Numbered from the stretch's first letter, positions 35,101-50,100 are shown. The stretch: DNA of 64,000 bases from Mantamonas sphyraenae (GCA_026936335.1 JAPMXV010000049.1:248001-312000); one strand, 5' to 3'. A program made the numbers and translations. The notes: a model not told the origin generated them from the sequence alone.

Positions 35101-38100
35101 CGCTCTGTGCCTCCATTGCACGTGTCGCCCACTTTGCCTTTTGATCCGACACTGCCATCACCTCCACGCGGTTCTTTTCCACACGTACACGCAATGCCCG
35201 CACCTCTCCCTCCAAGGCCTCCTGTACCACATGGCTCCTCTGCTTCTCGTTCAACGCATGCTCCAATTGCTTCTCTACATGAGCCATCAGTGCATACACC
35301 TTGGCCGCCTTGTCGTCCGCCTTCAAGTCTACCGCCGCTGCACGTGCCATTGCCTCGCGCGCCTCTTGCTCTCGCGCAGCCGCTGTTGCTTGTCCTCGCA
35401 ACAGCTCCTCGCGTTCCAAGGCCAACGCGTGACATCTGCCTTGCGCTTCAACGGCCTCGCCGTGCAAGCGCTCTCCCTCGGCTTGCGCCGCCTCCAGCTT
35501 CTTTTGCAAATCTCCCATTGTCGTTGTCAGACGTTCCACGCGCACGGACAGATCGTCCGCGCGTTTCTCCTGTTTGTCCGCTCGCTCTGTCGCATCGGTG
35601 CGCTCCTGCTCTGTGCGTGCGTGCACACGGCGCACCTCGTCCAGAGCAGACAGCGTTGCAGCCAGTTCGCCCGCCAACTCGCGCTCTCGCTGCTCCAATT
35701 CTGTGCGCTGCGCCTGCAGCCCGTCCAACAGGCCAGACACGTGTTCGCGGTATGCCTGTTGCTCTTCCACCTGCTCTTCCAGAGCAGTCACCTTACGTGC
35801 CAACGATGCGGCCTCCACCGCACTTTCTTCGGCATTCGCCTCCGCCTGTGCCTTTTGTACGCTCAGTTCCACGTTTTCCGCCTCAGTCTGTGCATGTGCT
35901 TCTTCGCGCAGCTTGATCTCACGCTCTGTCTGCCTCAACCGCTCCTCCAGCTTCTGCAGCTCTTGCGCCAAGGATCCCGATGAACTCGACAGATCCCGCT
36001 TCGCTTCCTCCTGCTCCTCCAGCACTTTGTTCAGTGCTCTGCGTCCCGCCTCGGAGCGCTCCAGGTCTTCTCGTGCTCGTTTCAACTGTGTCTTGGCAAT
36101 TTCAAGAGCGCCTGCTGTTTCTCGCAGACTGCGCTCCTGCGCCTCCTGCGCCTCCTGCTTCTCCCGCAACGCCGTCTGTGCACCCTCAAGCCTCTCCAGT
36201 GCAAGAACGTGTGCGCTGTTCAGCGTTTCGTACTCCTCTGCAAGTTTTCGGTTGCTGCTGTTGAGAGCCGACGCTTGGTTGCTCAACGCCTCGTGTGCCT
36301 TTGCCAGCTTGTGCACCTCTCGCGCCGTGTGTCCCCCTCCTTGCGCACCTGCTCCAGGGCAACCTCCGATTCTTCACGCTGCTTGCGTTCCTGCTCCAGC
36401 AGCGATTCGGCCTCCTTCAAGCTTGCCCGCAGCTTTTGGCATTGCTTTTCAGCACGCTCGCGCCCTTCTCGCTCCCGCTTCGCCTGCACGCTTACACTCG
36501 ACACCTCCCCTTGTGCACCCGAGGCCTCGCCTTGCAGTCGTGTCGCCTCTTCCTCGGCCTTCTTCAGAGCTGCCAAGCATCGCTTCAGTTCCGATTCCTG
36601 CCTTGCGATTTCCTTGTCCCGCAGCGCAAGCTCCCGCCTAAGCTCCGTTGCCGCCTCATCATGCTTGGACGTGGCCTCTTTCAATTCTCCACGCGCATGC
36701 GACAGCGCAGCCTCAAGCTCTCGATGCCCTCGTTCCAGCGCACGCTTCTCTTCCTTCAGCGCTTTCACCTGCTCGCCCGCAAACGCCTCTGTGCGCGCCG
36801 CATCGGTCGCGTTCAGCGCGTTGCTCTCGCTCATGTCGTTCTCCTTCAGCAGCAATCCCGATGTGTTGGTGGACAGCTCTGTGCTCATCGCTAGGCGAGT
36901 CAAACGCAGCTGTTCCACAGCACTTGGCAATCCTGAGTGGGCCCCCTTAACAGGTGTCGATTCGCCCACAGCGCCTCCGTCTCCTGCAACGGCACTCGTC
37001 ATCGTGCCTCGTGCCATTTCAACCTCAAACGCGTGCTCCTGTGCCATCATCTCCAGTGCGTGGTTGTGCTTTGCCACAAGATCCGCAATCTCTTCCTTCA
37101 GCGCCTTTTCACGTGCTTGGCTGCGCTGCAGTCGACCTTCCAGATCTTCTCGCACACCGTTCCACGCCTTTTCAGCCTTCTCCTCCGCACGGCGCAGCTC
37201 ATCCAGCTCGCCCTGTGAGACCAGCAGCTCGCTCTCAACCTCTCGCTCTCGAATCTCGGCGTTCAAAAGCGCGCTCTTTTGCTTCCTGGCCACCTCTGTC
37301 TGCTTGCGCAGCTCCATCTTGAGACGGTCCATTTCGCGTCGCACACGGCTGGCCTCGGCTTCCACCTCTTGCACGATCTGGCGGCTCACGCTTACGCGCG
37401 TAACCGTGTCCTGCGCCTCGCCCTCCACCCCGTGTGCACTTTGCTCTGCGCCCGCCCACTTCATCATGCGCGTCACCTTGCGCAACTGTGAGTTCTCCAC
37501 AGTCAACCTCTCTGTGATGCGTGCAAACTCTTCGCGCTCGCTGCTCAGGCGCTCAATTTGCTGCTCACACGTTTGAAGGCCCCGTCGCAGCTGCTCTGCT
37601 TCAGCCAGCAGGCCGCGCACCTCCTGGTTGTTGGATCGCCCACCGCGTCCTTCGTTCTGACGGCTGGCTTCCCGAAGGGTGCTCTCCGCTCGTCCTTCCG
37701 CAAGCTCGTCCAGCTTCTTGCGCGTGTTCTGGTGCGCAAAACACTCGTTCTCAAAGTTGGTGCTCATTTTCATCAGTTGTTCCTGCAGCACGCCCCGTTC
37801 GTGCACCAGACCTTCGTGCGAACGCTGCAGCTGCGACATTTGTTCGCGATGGCGCCTCTCGCCGCTTTGTCGCTGTTCGCGTTCCTGTTCGTACTTCTGT
37901 CGCCAGTTCTCCATGTCTGCCTTCATCTGCTTGTTGCTGTCCAGCATTGTGCGCATTGCCTTGCCCTGGCGCAGTCGGCTCTCTGCCGCTTGCCGCAGCT
38001 CCTCTTCCGCACGCTCCAATTGAGCCTGCAGCTCTGCACTCGCCCCGCTCACCTGCGCCACCTTTTCGTTCAACGACTCCTTTTGGAACGATTCCCGTTC

Positions 38101-41100
38101 TACGCGTGCTCTGGCCTGCGTCTTGATCTGCTCTTTGGCCAGTTCCAGTTTCTGCACCTGAGCTTGCGCCTCGCTCAGATCCTTGGTGAGCCGTTCCACC
38201 TTGGTCTCCAGCTCCATCCGCTCCGTCTCCGCCTTTTCCGCTTCGTCCGCCTTGGCCCTGTACAGCTGCTGTGCACTTTCCACATTGGCGGTCAAACGCA
38301 CTCGCTCTGCCTCCTGCGCCTCACGTGCCTTTCCAACCTCTTCCTTCAGAATGGTGATGTCGTGTGATTGTTGTGTGTTCCGTTCCTCCAGCAAATCCAG
38401 GCGTCGCTTCATGTCCTCGTTTTCCATGCGCGTCGTTTTGGCCAACACGCGCTGGTCGTTCGCCTCTTGTTTCAGTTCTTCATACTCCTTTGCCGACACA
38501 GGGATTGCGTCCTTCGGTACAAGGTGACTCGAGCTTGCGCCCACCATCCCTCCATATGGCACGCTAGCCGCATGCCGCGACGTATCCAACCCGCTGCTCT
38601 CCACACCCGCAAACGATGGTTCAAACAACGTGCTGCTGGTGTTCGCTGCACCGTAGTCACCGACTTCGCCACCACGACCCGCACCCAGCTCGTCAAACGC
38701 AAGTACGCGCCCCTCCATGTTCATCTTTGCACGCTCTAGGGCCACGCTCAGCTCTCGGTTGTTGTTCAGCTGCACCTCGTACGACTCCTTGATCGAATGG
38801 TAATCGACGCGCAGAGCGTTCAGTTCGATTTCGTTCGACTCCAGCGCGCTGCGACAACGACTCGCCTCTGCCAACGCGTTGCGCTGGGACTCGAGGTTTC
38901 CCTGCGCCACACTCTTCCAATAGTTCACGTCATCTTGCAGCGCCGCTTGGAGCTTGCTCAGCTCTGCCACCCTTTGCGATTCCATCGTCTGAAGCGCCAT
39001 GCGCTTGCGCGACTCCTTGTCTGCGCTCTCCTTGGCTCCAGTCAGCTTGGTGATCTCTTTCTGCAATTCGTCCACCATTTCCCGAAGCATCCTGCCCTTC
39101 TCCTCTCCGCTTTTCTCCAGGCGCGCCACCTCACTTTCCAGCAGATCTCGTTCTTCCTCTAGCGCATTCTTGCTCAGCTTTAGCTCTTCGTTCACCTGTG
39201 CTTGCATGCGCATCACGCCGTGCAGCTTCTCCAGCTCGGCCTCTGCGCGCTGCATCCGCTCGCGATGCCGCTCCAGTCCATCGCGTGCCGTTTCGCACTC
39301 TGTCCTCCACTCCTGCGCCTGTACTTGTGCCTTTTGCAGCTCAAGGGCGCTGCGCGTGTGTTCCTTGTCCGCTGCGCGCTTCAAGGAATCCACTTCCTCA
39401 CGCAGCTCACCCACCACGCTGTGGTCTGCCTCTCGCGATGCCTCGAGGCTTGACACGCGTGTTTCTGCATGTGCCAGCTTCCCCAGTGCCTCCTGAAGAG
39501 CCTGTTCCGTCTCGCGACCCTTTGTGCGCAGCGCGTGCTCCGTCTGCTTCAGTGTGCGCACCTCTCCACTCAGCTCCCTCTCCATGCTGGAGAACAGAGT
39601 GTGCATCTCGTCTCGCTCGCTCTCCAGTAGAGCGTTGCTGCGGTGTGCCTTGTCCACCTCCAGCTGCAGCTGGTTCACCTGTTGTTCGTACCTGGCCATT
39701 TGTTCCCTGTGCTTCGTTGCAAGCGCCTCGTGCTTTGTCTGCAGCGAGTCCAGGCGCTCCAGCGTGCTTGTCAGCTTCCGTGTCACACCTTCCATAGCCT
39801 GGCGCACGTCTACTGCCTCTTGTTCCTTCTGGTCGGCCACGGACCGCGCCTCGGACAGCTCTTTCTCCATCTCCCGCGATGCACTCTCTGCCTTTTGCCA
39901 CCCATCGTGGTAGTGTGCCTGTTCTTCCAACTGGTTCTCCATCGACATGCACTTGTTTTGTGCCTCTTGCAATGCAATGCCCGTCCTCTGCAGCTTCTCC
40001 TCCAGCGCACTGCGCTTCTCCCTCATCTCGTGCAACTCTTCGTTCGCCGACGCCTCACGCTCCTTTGCCCTCGCCGCTGCCTCATCTGCGTCTCCGCACG
40101 CATGCTCCAGCTCCATGACCTTGGTTCGCAATTCCTCAGCTCTTCCACCTGTTTCTGTGCCACCATCTCCTGTCGCAACATCGACTCAAGCTGGGCACCC
40201 CCTCGGCCGCCTTGGCTCTTGCCACTTCCACCCGCACCGGCGCTCTGTTCACGTGCATCTGCCAGCTCGTCTCTCAGTCGCGCAATCTCGCGAGCCATCC
40301 CTGCTTCGTGTTCCTTCACGTCTGCAGCAACGCGTGCTGCTTCCATGTCCCTCTGTCGCAACTCTTCGCGTGCCTTTTGCTTCTCTGTGCTGATGGCCAG
40401 TTTGGCCTCGCGCACTTGGTCTTGTGCGGCCGCAACCGCTTTGTCGGCTTCCACCTTGTGCTGTCGGTTCTGCTCCTGTTCTGCTTCCAACTTGGCTTGC
40501 AACTGTGTGATCTGTGCCTGTACACGCTGGATGTTCGCCGCCAAGCTCTCCTCGCGCCTGTGTCCGGCTTCCACCTCGGCCTCGGCCTTGCGTACACGCT
40601 CGTTCGCTGCACGAGCCGTCCTTTCGGCTTCCTGTTTTGCCAGCGTGGCCTGCTCTTGTACTCCCTGCATCTGCATAGCCAGACGTGCCAGTTCTTCCTT
40701 GGCGCTTGCTGTCGCGCGTGCACGTTCCTTCATCTCGCCACGGGCGGATTCTAGAGCCAGCTCCTTCTCCCGCACGTTCTGCTCTGCACGCGCGGCTCTC
40801 TCTTGAATCGCACGTTGCTCGGCCCGAAGACTTTCCAGGCTGCGCTGCCACGTTTTCACCTCGTCTGCTGCGCGCTGTTCCTTTTCTCCATAACGACGCC
40901 TCCACTCTTCGGCCTCCTGTCTAGCTCCATCGGCATCTTCGTTCAGGCTGCTCTCGGCTGCGCGCAGACTCTCTCGCACCTTTTCGACCTCCTCTCGCAT
41001 GCTCTGCGCCTCCATCTGGCTTCGGTGCTGTGCAGCCTCGCTCGCTTGCACGCGCTCAACCAACGCCTTCACCTCCTTTGCGTGCGCCTCCACGCTGTTC

Positions 41101-44100
41101 TCCGAAGCACGTTGCAACTCCTCCACCCGCTGCCTCAGCTTGCCAATTGTTTCTCTCTCCCGGCTTGCCTTCATCTCAAGGGCCTCGAGCTCCAGACGCG
41201 TGTGCTCCGCCTCTCGCTGTGCTTGGTTCCTCTCCGATTCCATCTGCGCAGCCTTGTCTTTCGCTTCGTTCAGTTGCTGGCGCTGTGCTTGCCACTCGTG
41301 CTCCTGTGCGTTGCGTCGTTCCGTGTCCTGGTGTGTTTCCGTGTCCAGTGCCTTTTCCAGCGCCTGTACGTGGTCCTGTGTAGTCTTCATCGCTCCCTCC
41401 AGGCGGCGGACTGCGTTCTCGCTCTCGAACCGTTCGCGCTTCAGCTTCTCGTTCTCCGCTTCCAGCTTGTCATTCTTTGTTTCCAATGCTTCAATTGCCA
41501 GTTCCTTTTCCAGCACCAGAGGCGCATTGCCTTCCACCATTTCTTGCAGATTGGCACGCTCCCGTTCCAGCTGTTCCACACGCTCTGTCAACGTCGCCAC
41601 ATCCTCCAGTGCCACCGCCAGGCGTGCATCTCGTTCCGCCACACTGCTCTCCGCCATGTGCACCGTCGTCTCGAGGCCGTTCTGATGCAATTCCGCCTCG
41701 GCAAGCTGCCGTTGCACTTTGTCCAGTTCAACCTGCGACTCAAGTGCCTCCTGTGCAGCTGCCTGTGCAGACTGCTCCATCAAGTGGCGAAGTCGTGCTA
41801 TCTCCTCGGTCATGCTTGTGATGCGCCCGTGGTTCGCCTCTTCTGCACGCCACAGCGCGTCACGTGTCGTTGCCGTGTCGAAAAGAGCCTCTTCCATCTC
41901 TCCGTACGCCTGTTTCATCCCTTCCAGCTCCTCCTCCAGTCGCGCTGCCTGATCTTCCGCCCACACCTTCCCCTGCTGCGCGACCTGCAACTCAGACTCG
42001 ATGCGTGTTTCCAACTGCTCCAGTTGCTCTCGAAGCTGTGCGTTCTCTGCGCTCAACTCTTCGGTGGTCGATTCATGCGCCAACCCACGTTCCAGCTGTG
42101 CTTTTGCTTCTGCACGCAGCTTCTCCACTTCCTCCCGCCGCTCCTGCTGCAGCTGCGCAAGCTGCGCCTGTGCACGCCCCAGCTTCTCGTGTGCCGTGTT
42201 GGCTTCCTCCATCGCTTTGCTGTGACGAACCTCCAGCGCGTGCGACTCGCGCCTCCATGTCGTCTGGCCCTCGACAAGTTGGGTTTGCGCCGCGTCCAGT
42301 TCCGCAGCAACTTCCTCTTGACGCTTCACTGCCTTGCGCAGCGCTTCACGCAAGTCTTGGTTCTCCCGATGCAGTTGCTCGCTCACAGCCGTTGCCTGCT
42401 TCGCCTCCAGCCGCAAACCCTCCACCTCGCTCGACAGCTTCGCACGGGTCCCTTCCAATTCCCGCGTAATGGACATAAGCGTCTCGTTCGCGTTGCTGTG
42501 TTGGTGCGTCACTTCGCTCAGCGCAGACTCCAGTTGTCCTGCCCGAGTCTGCGACTCATTGGCATGCGCCTCCAGCGCATGAGCAAGTTCGTTCGCTTGC
42601 GCGTGGCTCCCTGCGTGACGGCGCTGCCACAGCTTGGTCTCTTGTTCCAGAGCATGTACCGCCTGTGCCAGTTCGCCGATGCTCCTCTCCTGCCTGCTGC
42701 ACACCTTGTGCAGTTCTTTGCACTCTGTCTCTTTGCTGTTTGCCTTGCTCGTTGCTCGCTCCAGGTCGTCTTCTAGCTCGCTGATCCGTGCCTGCAGCGT
42801 CGTTTCCATCATTTCTTTTGAGGCACGTTCGTTGTCACACATGCTTCGTGCATCTTCCACTTGACTCGTCGCCGTCGCCAGCTCTTCGGCTTGTTCCCGT
42901 GCACGGCTCACAACACGCTCCAGCTGCAGCTTCTGCACATTCACCTGGTACTCTAGTTGCTCCTCGCGCTGCTTCCACTCGATGCTCTTCATCTCAAGCT
43001 CGTTACGCACCCCACGCAGCCGCTCCTCTGCAGCGCTACGCTGCGCGCGCTCGTCACGTGCCACTCGCCGTGCTTCACGCACTTGGTTTTCCAGCTCCAC
43101 CATTTGTGCATCCACCTGCGCCATACGCAGACTCAGCCCGTGGTTCTCGCGCCTCATCTCCTCCAATGCCTCCTCAAGGTGGGCATCTTCCGCACCGTCA
43201 TCGTCGCCGTCGCCTGTCCTCTGTCCAACCACCTCTTCCTCCTCCCCAGAGGCTTCTTCTTGTCCCCCCCTGCTGCGCATCGTATCCAGTGCCTCTTCCT
43301 GTGCTTCGCATCGGCTCGTCAGCATCTGTGTTTCCAGTGACAGCTGCATGTTCTCCTCCTCCACCGCACGCAGCCGCTCCTTTGCCTTTTCGCCCTCGTT
43401 TTCTGCCGATTCCAACCGTGCTGCCAGTCCGCTCGATCGTTCTCGCCCACGTACAAGCTCGCCCTCCAACTCACGCACCCTTTCCGTCGCGTTTCCGGCC
43501 ACGCTGCGCAGATGTGCCACCTCGCTTCGCAGTGCCTTCACCTCGCTCTCTGCGCGCTCTTGGGCCTCCATTGCGCGTGCAAGATCACCTTGGCTTTCGC
43601 GCAGGTCCAACTCCCGCGACTGAAGTCGTTCTTCCACAGACCTCAAGCTGCGCGACCGTTCCTCCAGCTTCTCCTCCAGGCTATCTACCACGCTTTGCCT
43701 CTCTTTCACACGCTCCTGTCGCTCCATGCCTCGCTCGACTGCCGCCGCTTTGTCTCGCTCAGTTGCCTCTACCTCCCGCTCCAGCCGCTCCTGCAACTCC
43801 TCCAACTCATCCACTCTCGCTCCCAGCCGCTTGCACTCCTCGTTTGCCTCCTTGCTTGCAGCTTGCAGTCGTGTCACCTCTTCGCTAAGCTTCTTCGTCT
43901 CGCGCTTGCCCTCGGCCTCGCGCTGCTGCACCTCTTGCAACAAGGCCATTGTGCGTTCGTTGCGTTGCTTCAATGCACTCTCTTCCCGTGCACGGTTCTC
44001 TTCGCTCGCCTGAAGTTTCGTCTCCAGCAATCGCTTCTCGTCATGTGCTTTCCACAGCGCCTCGTTCGCCTCGTCCACCTTGCGCTGCAAGGCCTGCACC

Positions 44101-47100
44101 TGTCGCTGCCGCTCGTCACTGCTGGCCTTGCTCGCTCGCAACTCTCCCTGCACACGCTCCAGCTCCACACTCAGTCTGTTCACGTCCGCCACTCGCCTTT
44201 CGGTCTCTGCACGCAAGCGTTTCTCTGTCTCGTCCAGCTGCAGCTCCACCTGCACACGCGACGAGTGAAGCTCGTCCTTCACCTCCGCAATGCTGCTTAG
44301 GTCCAGTTTCGACACTTCCAGCGCACTCTGCAGCTTGTCTTTGCTCGACTCCAGCCGCTGCAACTGCGCAACCGTCTCGTTCAACGAGTGCGACAACTGT
44401 GTGCGTGTCCACGTGTGCGACGCCTCCTCGTTTTCGTACTTGCTCTTCCACTGCTCCGCCTCCATCGCCAGCGCTTGCTTGCTTTGCATCGCCTCCGCCA
44501 GCTCTGCGCTCTCACGTGCTCGTTCACGCTTCTCCGCTTCCGCCTCCTCCTCCACTTCAACAAGCCGCTTCTTCACCCTCCGTTGCTCCTTGCTCAGCTT
44601 CGCCACCTCCGCTTCCAGCGTTTCTTCGTTCTTTGCGCGTACTGCCGATTCGTGCTCCAAGCGTCCTCGCAGCTCCTCTGCCTCCTCACGCAACTGCGCT
44701 GCCTCGAGGCGCACCTCGCTCAACTGCTCCTCCAGCACGCTTGTCTGGCTCTGCAGGGTCGTCACCTGCTGTGCAGCACGCACTCGTGCGCTCACTTCCT
44801 TTTCCATCGCTGCACGCCCGATCGCAAGCTCCTGCCTCGCCCCTTCCATCTCTTCGCTCTTCACACCCAACTGCGTCTCAAGCTCCGAGTTCACCCCACG
44901 CAGCTCCTCGCACAAAGCCTCCTTTGCCTCCAGCTCACGCGCACACTTTGCACCCTCTTCCTGCACCTGCGCCAATTCCCGTGACAGAGTGTCCACCTGG
45001 ACATGCAACGACGCATTCAGAGAACTCAGTTCCTCCTCCTGCGTCGCCTTGGATGTGCTTGTCTCCTCCAGCCTCGTCTTCATCTCCTCCCACCCGCTCT
45101 TCAGTCTCCTCCTCTCCTCCTTCCACTCCATCTGTTCCTCTCGCAGTTGCTCGCACTCACCGTTACTACGCTCCACCATCCCCTCCAGTTCCGACACGCG
45201 TGCACTGAGCTCGCGAATCTTGTTCCCGCTTGCCTGCTCATTGTTCGCCTTGGCCTCTGTAACTTCGGTCAACGTACGCTCGCTCGTTTCCAACTTGCTC
45301 TTCAGTGCAGCGCACTCGTTTGCAAGTCCGCTTCGCTCCCCGTTGCTCTTTTGCAGGTTTTTGCGCAGCTGTTCACACTCGTTGCGCAGCGCCCCGCGCT
45401 CCGCTTCTGCCTCGTGCAACGCGTTTGTGGTCTGTTCCAGCTCGCTGCGCAACATCCACTGTGTCTGTTCGCTCTGCTGGCTCACTCGTGTGCCTCTTGT
45501 CTGCATCTCGTGCAGTTCAAAAGTCGCACGCCGCACTTCGTCACGTACGCTTGCAACCTCTGCTCCGCTGCTTTCCAGCTGCCTTTCCAGCTCGCTCACA
45601 CGGCCTTGCAGTTCTCCGGCCTGACGCTTCCAGTGATTTCGTTCGTTCTCCACCTCCACCACCTTGGCTTCATACTCCACGTACATCTGCTCCATCTCGC
45701 TCTGAGCACGCTCCACTTCCGCCTGCAGTTCAGCCACGCGTCCCTGCGCCTCCTTCAGCCTTGATCGCGTTTCCACCTCTTGAGCCACACGCATCTCCTC
45801 CTTCTGTCCCGCTTCCAGAAGCTCTCCTTGCAGCCGTTCGCTCGACTGCCTCACGTTCTCCATGTCTGCTCGGTAGTCGCTGGACACTCGCTCGCGTTCC
45901 TTTTCTGCACGCTGCGCCGCATCCTTCCACTTGGCGCACTCGCTTTCCAGCACGCGCACGTCCTTTTCCAGTTCCCCACGCAGCCGCACGCTTTGCTCCA
46001 GCTCAGCTCGTGTCTTGACAGCCTCGCCACGCAGCGTCTCCACCTCGGCCACGGCTTGTTCCAGCTCGCCGTTGCTCTTTGCCAGTCTTGCTGCAAGGTC
46101 AGCCGTGTTGCGGTGTTCCGCTTGCTCTCGCTCTCCCATTTCGCCCTGCAACCGCTCCACCGTCTCTTGTGCATGCTTCAGCTTGCCTTCCTGGGAATCC
46201 AGGTGCGCCACGAGGCCTTCGTGATCGGCTGCCAACCGCACGTGGTTGCTGTTCAGCATTTCCAACTGCTGCGTAGCACTTGCCAGCGCACGTTCCTTGT
46301 TCTCAAGCATGCTCTGCAGCGATCGAATTCCCTGCCGCAAGCTCTTGCTCTCGCCTTGCTCGGAACTCAAACGGCGGTCCAGCTCCTCAACTGCCTTTTC
46401 CGCCTGTCGCCGATGCAAGCTTTCCTGCATCTTGGCTGCCTTGGTTGCGTCCAGCTCGCTGCGAAGTTCGCGCAGCTCTCGCATCAGTCCTGCTCGCTCT
46501 TCTTGGAGCTGACCCACTTGCATCGCATCCGACTCGCCCACAATGCGCGTCTGGTCCATTTCCCCCTGCAACGCCGCAAGGTCCGCCTCCATCGCACGGT
46601 TCATCGTCTCCACCGCCACTCGCTGTTGGTACATCAGCTCCAGTTGCCTGTTTGCTTCGGCCACTTGCTGTTTCTGCGCAGAGATCTCGCTCTGCAGTTT
46701 CTCCCGTTCGCTGTCTCCTTGCTCCGCCGCCTCCGCCGCCTGGCGTTCCGCGCTTCGCTTGCTTTGCTCCATCAGATCTAGACGGTGCTTCCACTGAGCC
46801 ATCTCACCTTTGACCCGCTCCATGTCCTCGGTTTGTCGCCGCATCTCCATCGTCTGCTCGCGCACCTTGCTCTCCGCAGCTTCGCACGTCTTCTTGCTTT
46901 CCTCCAGCTCCTCTTCCGTCTTGCGCAATCGTTCACGCAGACGACCCAGCTCACTTTCCGCCTTGTTTCGCGCCGTAGTGTGCTGTTCCTCTCTCATGCG
47001 CCCCACGCTCTCCTGCTCCTCCAGTTGCCGCGCAAGCTCCACCACATGACCTCGAAGCTCCTCTCGCTCGCGTTTCATCGCCTCGTTCTCCACCTCCAGG

Positions 47101-50100
47101 CTCTCCGCCACCATGCTTGTGTTGGATGCCACCGCCGTGTGCTCTCGTTCGGCCAGTGCCAGGTCGTTGCGCGCCTTATCCCGTGCCAGCGTCACCTCTT
47201 CCACTTTTTTGTCCGCCGCTGCCGCACGCTCTTGCCACTCCTTGACCTCTTGTGCACGTCGTCCGCTCTCACGAGCTGCTGCATCGCGCATTTCCTGCTC
47301 CGCCCGCACCTTTTTGCGCAACTCTTCAGTTTGACGCGTGGTTTCTTCGCGCAGCTCCTGCAGCTCATCCTGTACCCGTGCTCGTGCCTCCTTCATCTCT
47401 CGCACCGTATCGCTCAACCTGCGCTTGTCTCCCTCCAACCTTTCCACCACTTCTTCTCTCTTTCGCGCCTCAAAAGCCACGGCATCTGCCTTGCGCTGTG
47501 CCTCTTGCGCTTCTTCCCTCGCTTCTTTGCACTCGGCCACCTTGCTCGCCACGCGCTTTTGCAGCGCCTCCATAGCCGCCCTTCGCTCCTCTTCCCGCTT
47601 CTCCACCTCACGCAACTGTTTGCGTAGCTCACCCATCTGCTCGTCTGCGCGCTCCTGTGCCTCGGCAGCTCCACGAGTCGTGCGCTTCAGCTCTGCCTCT
47701 GCAAATTCCACTTGCGCCTGCAATTTCAGGGTCATGCTCTGCTCCTCCTGTAGCCGCTTCTGTGCCTGCTCCGCGCGCTCTCGTGCCGCACGTGATTCGT
47801 CCACCGCGCGTTCCCTGTCCTGCTCCATGTGTCGCAGGCGCTGCGCGGTCGCCGCGTCCACATTGCTCATCGTACCCTGTAGCTCCGCCATCCGCGTCTC
47901 TGCCGTTTCCACCGACGATTCCAGCTCCAAAACGCGTCTTTCCAGCTTGCCCTTTGCCTCTGCGCTCTGAGTCAGCGAATTGCGCAGGCTCTCCAGCTCT
48001 GCTTGCAAGCGCATGGCTGTGTCTTCGTGTTGGTCCCGCTCTCCCTTCAGCGAGCTTGCTTGGCTGTGCCACGTCTCCCGTGCCGCTTTCCATTGTGCAC
48101 GCACGCTTTCGGCCTCTGCATGTGCTGCATCTGCGCGTTCCTGTGCCTCGCGCACGCTCTCAGTCAGCCGCGCCGCCTCGTCCAACGCTGCCGCGCGCAA
48201 CTCCTTCATCGCGCGCTCGCCGGCCTGCACTTGCATTTGCCGCTCTTCGACCATCCCTTGTGCAGCCTGTGTCTCTTCGTGCATCGTTGCCACGCGCTCC
48301 TCCCACTCGTGTCTCTCCTGCGCCCACGCGAGCTCCGCGCTTTGCCAAGCCAGCGCCTCTGCCTCATGTTTGGCCTGTGCCTCTTGCAACACACGTGACA
48401 GCTCCTGCGCTCCGTCCAGCTGCACAGCCAAGCTGTTTGCGCGGTTTTCAGCCTCCAGGCGCTTCTCATGTTCGCTGGCCACCTCTGCTCTCAAAGACGC
48501 AACAGCCTCCTTGCGCGCCTTTGAGCTCGCCTTCAACTTGTCCTGCCACTGTTGTGCCATGTCGCTTTGCGCAGTACGTTGCTTTTCCAGCTGTTGCATC
48601 AGTGCTTCCGTCTGCTTGTGAACAGCTGCCACGTCGCTCTCCAGCGCCGCCCGTTGCTTGCTCCACGCCCGTTCGCTGCCGCTAGACTGCTGCTTCAATG
48701 TGCGAAGCTCCGTGGTGACGTCTTCCAGTACCTCTGTGCGCTCCTCCAGCGTACTGGTCACCTGGGCGACCTTTGCGCGAGCCTCGCTCAACTCGTGCTC
48801 CAGTGTCGAGACGCGTTCACGCAGTGCCTTGCCCTTCTCGGCATCCTGCGCCGCCTCTTGCTGGGCCTGTGCCAGTTGCTGCTGAATGCTTCCATTCAGC
48901 TTCTTGGCTTGCTCCAGATCCATGTCGGCGCTGGCCTTTGCAGACGACACACGTTCCAGCTCTTCCAGAGTCTGTTCCAGCTGCATGCACACGTCTGCAT
49001 ACGCGCTTGCGCTTTCGCGTGCACGCACACGCTCTTCCTCTGCCTTCTTGGCCGCCTCTGCTGCCTTGGCACCCATGCGAGCGTATGCTGCGCTCAGTTC
49101 GTCCTGCCTCGTGCTTACCTCCTGCAGGCTCAGTGCAAGCTGGCGGTTGTCTCTGCGCAATTCCTCCACCAGCTTTGCGTCTCTGTGTGCACGTACAGGT
49201 GGCGTACTCTTGGACCGGGCCTCATTCGCTGCCTGACGCTGCTCCTCCGCTACCCTCCGCGCCGACTCCAATTCCTGCTCCAGCTGCGCCTTCTCCACGC
49301 TCAAGGTCGCCAGGTTGGACTCTGCCGCCCGCGTTTCACCTCTTGCTTCGTTGATTTGCTCCTGTGGGCATGCCGTCGCATCGTCAGCGCAGCCGACAGG
49401 CACACACACCGAGGACGGGTGGAGGCGCGAGTCGCGTCGTGTCAGTGGCCCCTCGGCTCCGGCAAGCGCGTACCCCTTCCCTCGTCCACGCACACACTTT
49501 CTCTTCTGTCTGCACACATCCCTTCATACACACATACATACACAGCCCCTACACACCCCGTCACCATGCATCCAAATCCCCCGCCCCCTCGTTTCGCGTC
49601 TTGCTTAGGATAAAACTCACCTCGAGCGCAGCAACTTGAGACGCGTGTTGTCGCTGGCTTTCGCGCAGCTCCCTGCGCGCAGCATCCAGCGAATCTTGAA
49701 GTTGTTTGGCTGTCTTGCGCTGGCTCTCCATGGCTTCTTTGCTATCGCGCACCTGCTTCTCTAGGGTCTTCACCTGGCCGCGCAGCTGCTTGGCTTCGAA
49801 TGCGGCACGAGATTGTTCTCCCGCCAGCTTTTCGTTTTCCCGCCGCACAAGCTCAAGCTCCTGCACACTCTCGCGCGCAGCTCGCTCCTTCTCGTACAAG
49901 GCCCGCTCCGTGTTTGCCTCTGCAGCCTTGACCCTTTGCGTCCATTCGTGTTCCTTGGCTTGGAACCGCAGTTCGTTCTCGTGCTTGTCAGCTTGCGCAC
50001 GCTCCAGCTCCGCTCGGCACGTCTCCAACCGGCTTTCTGCCGTTCGCTGTGCAGACTCTGCTTGTTGCAGTGCAAACACAAGGCTCGTCGAGCTTGCTCC

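Noticed and set aside
24900-40150. Mini-introns of 14-25 nt to explain the frame breaks
   Set aside because: All supported introns are 93-259 nt, and such short segments cannot be spliced; single-base changes explain every case.
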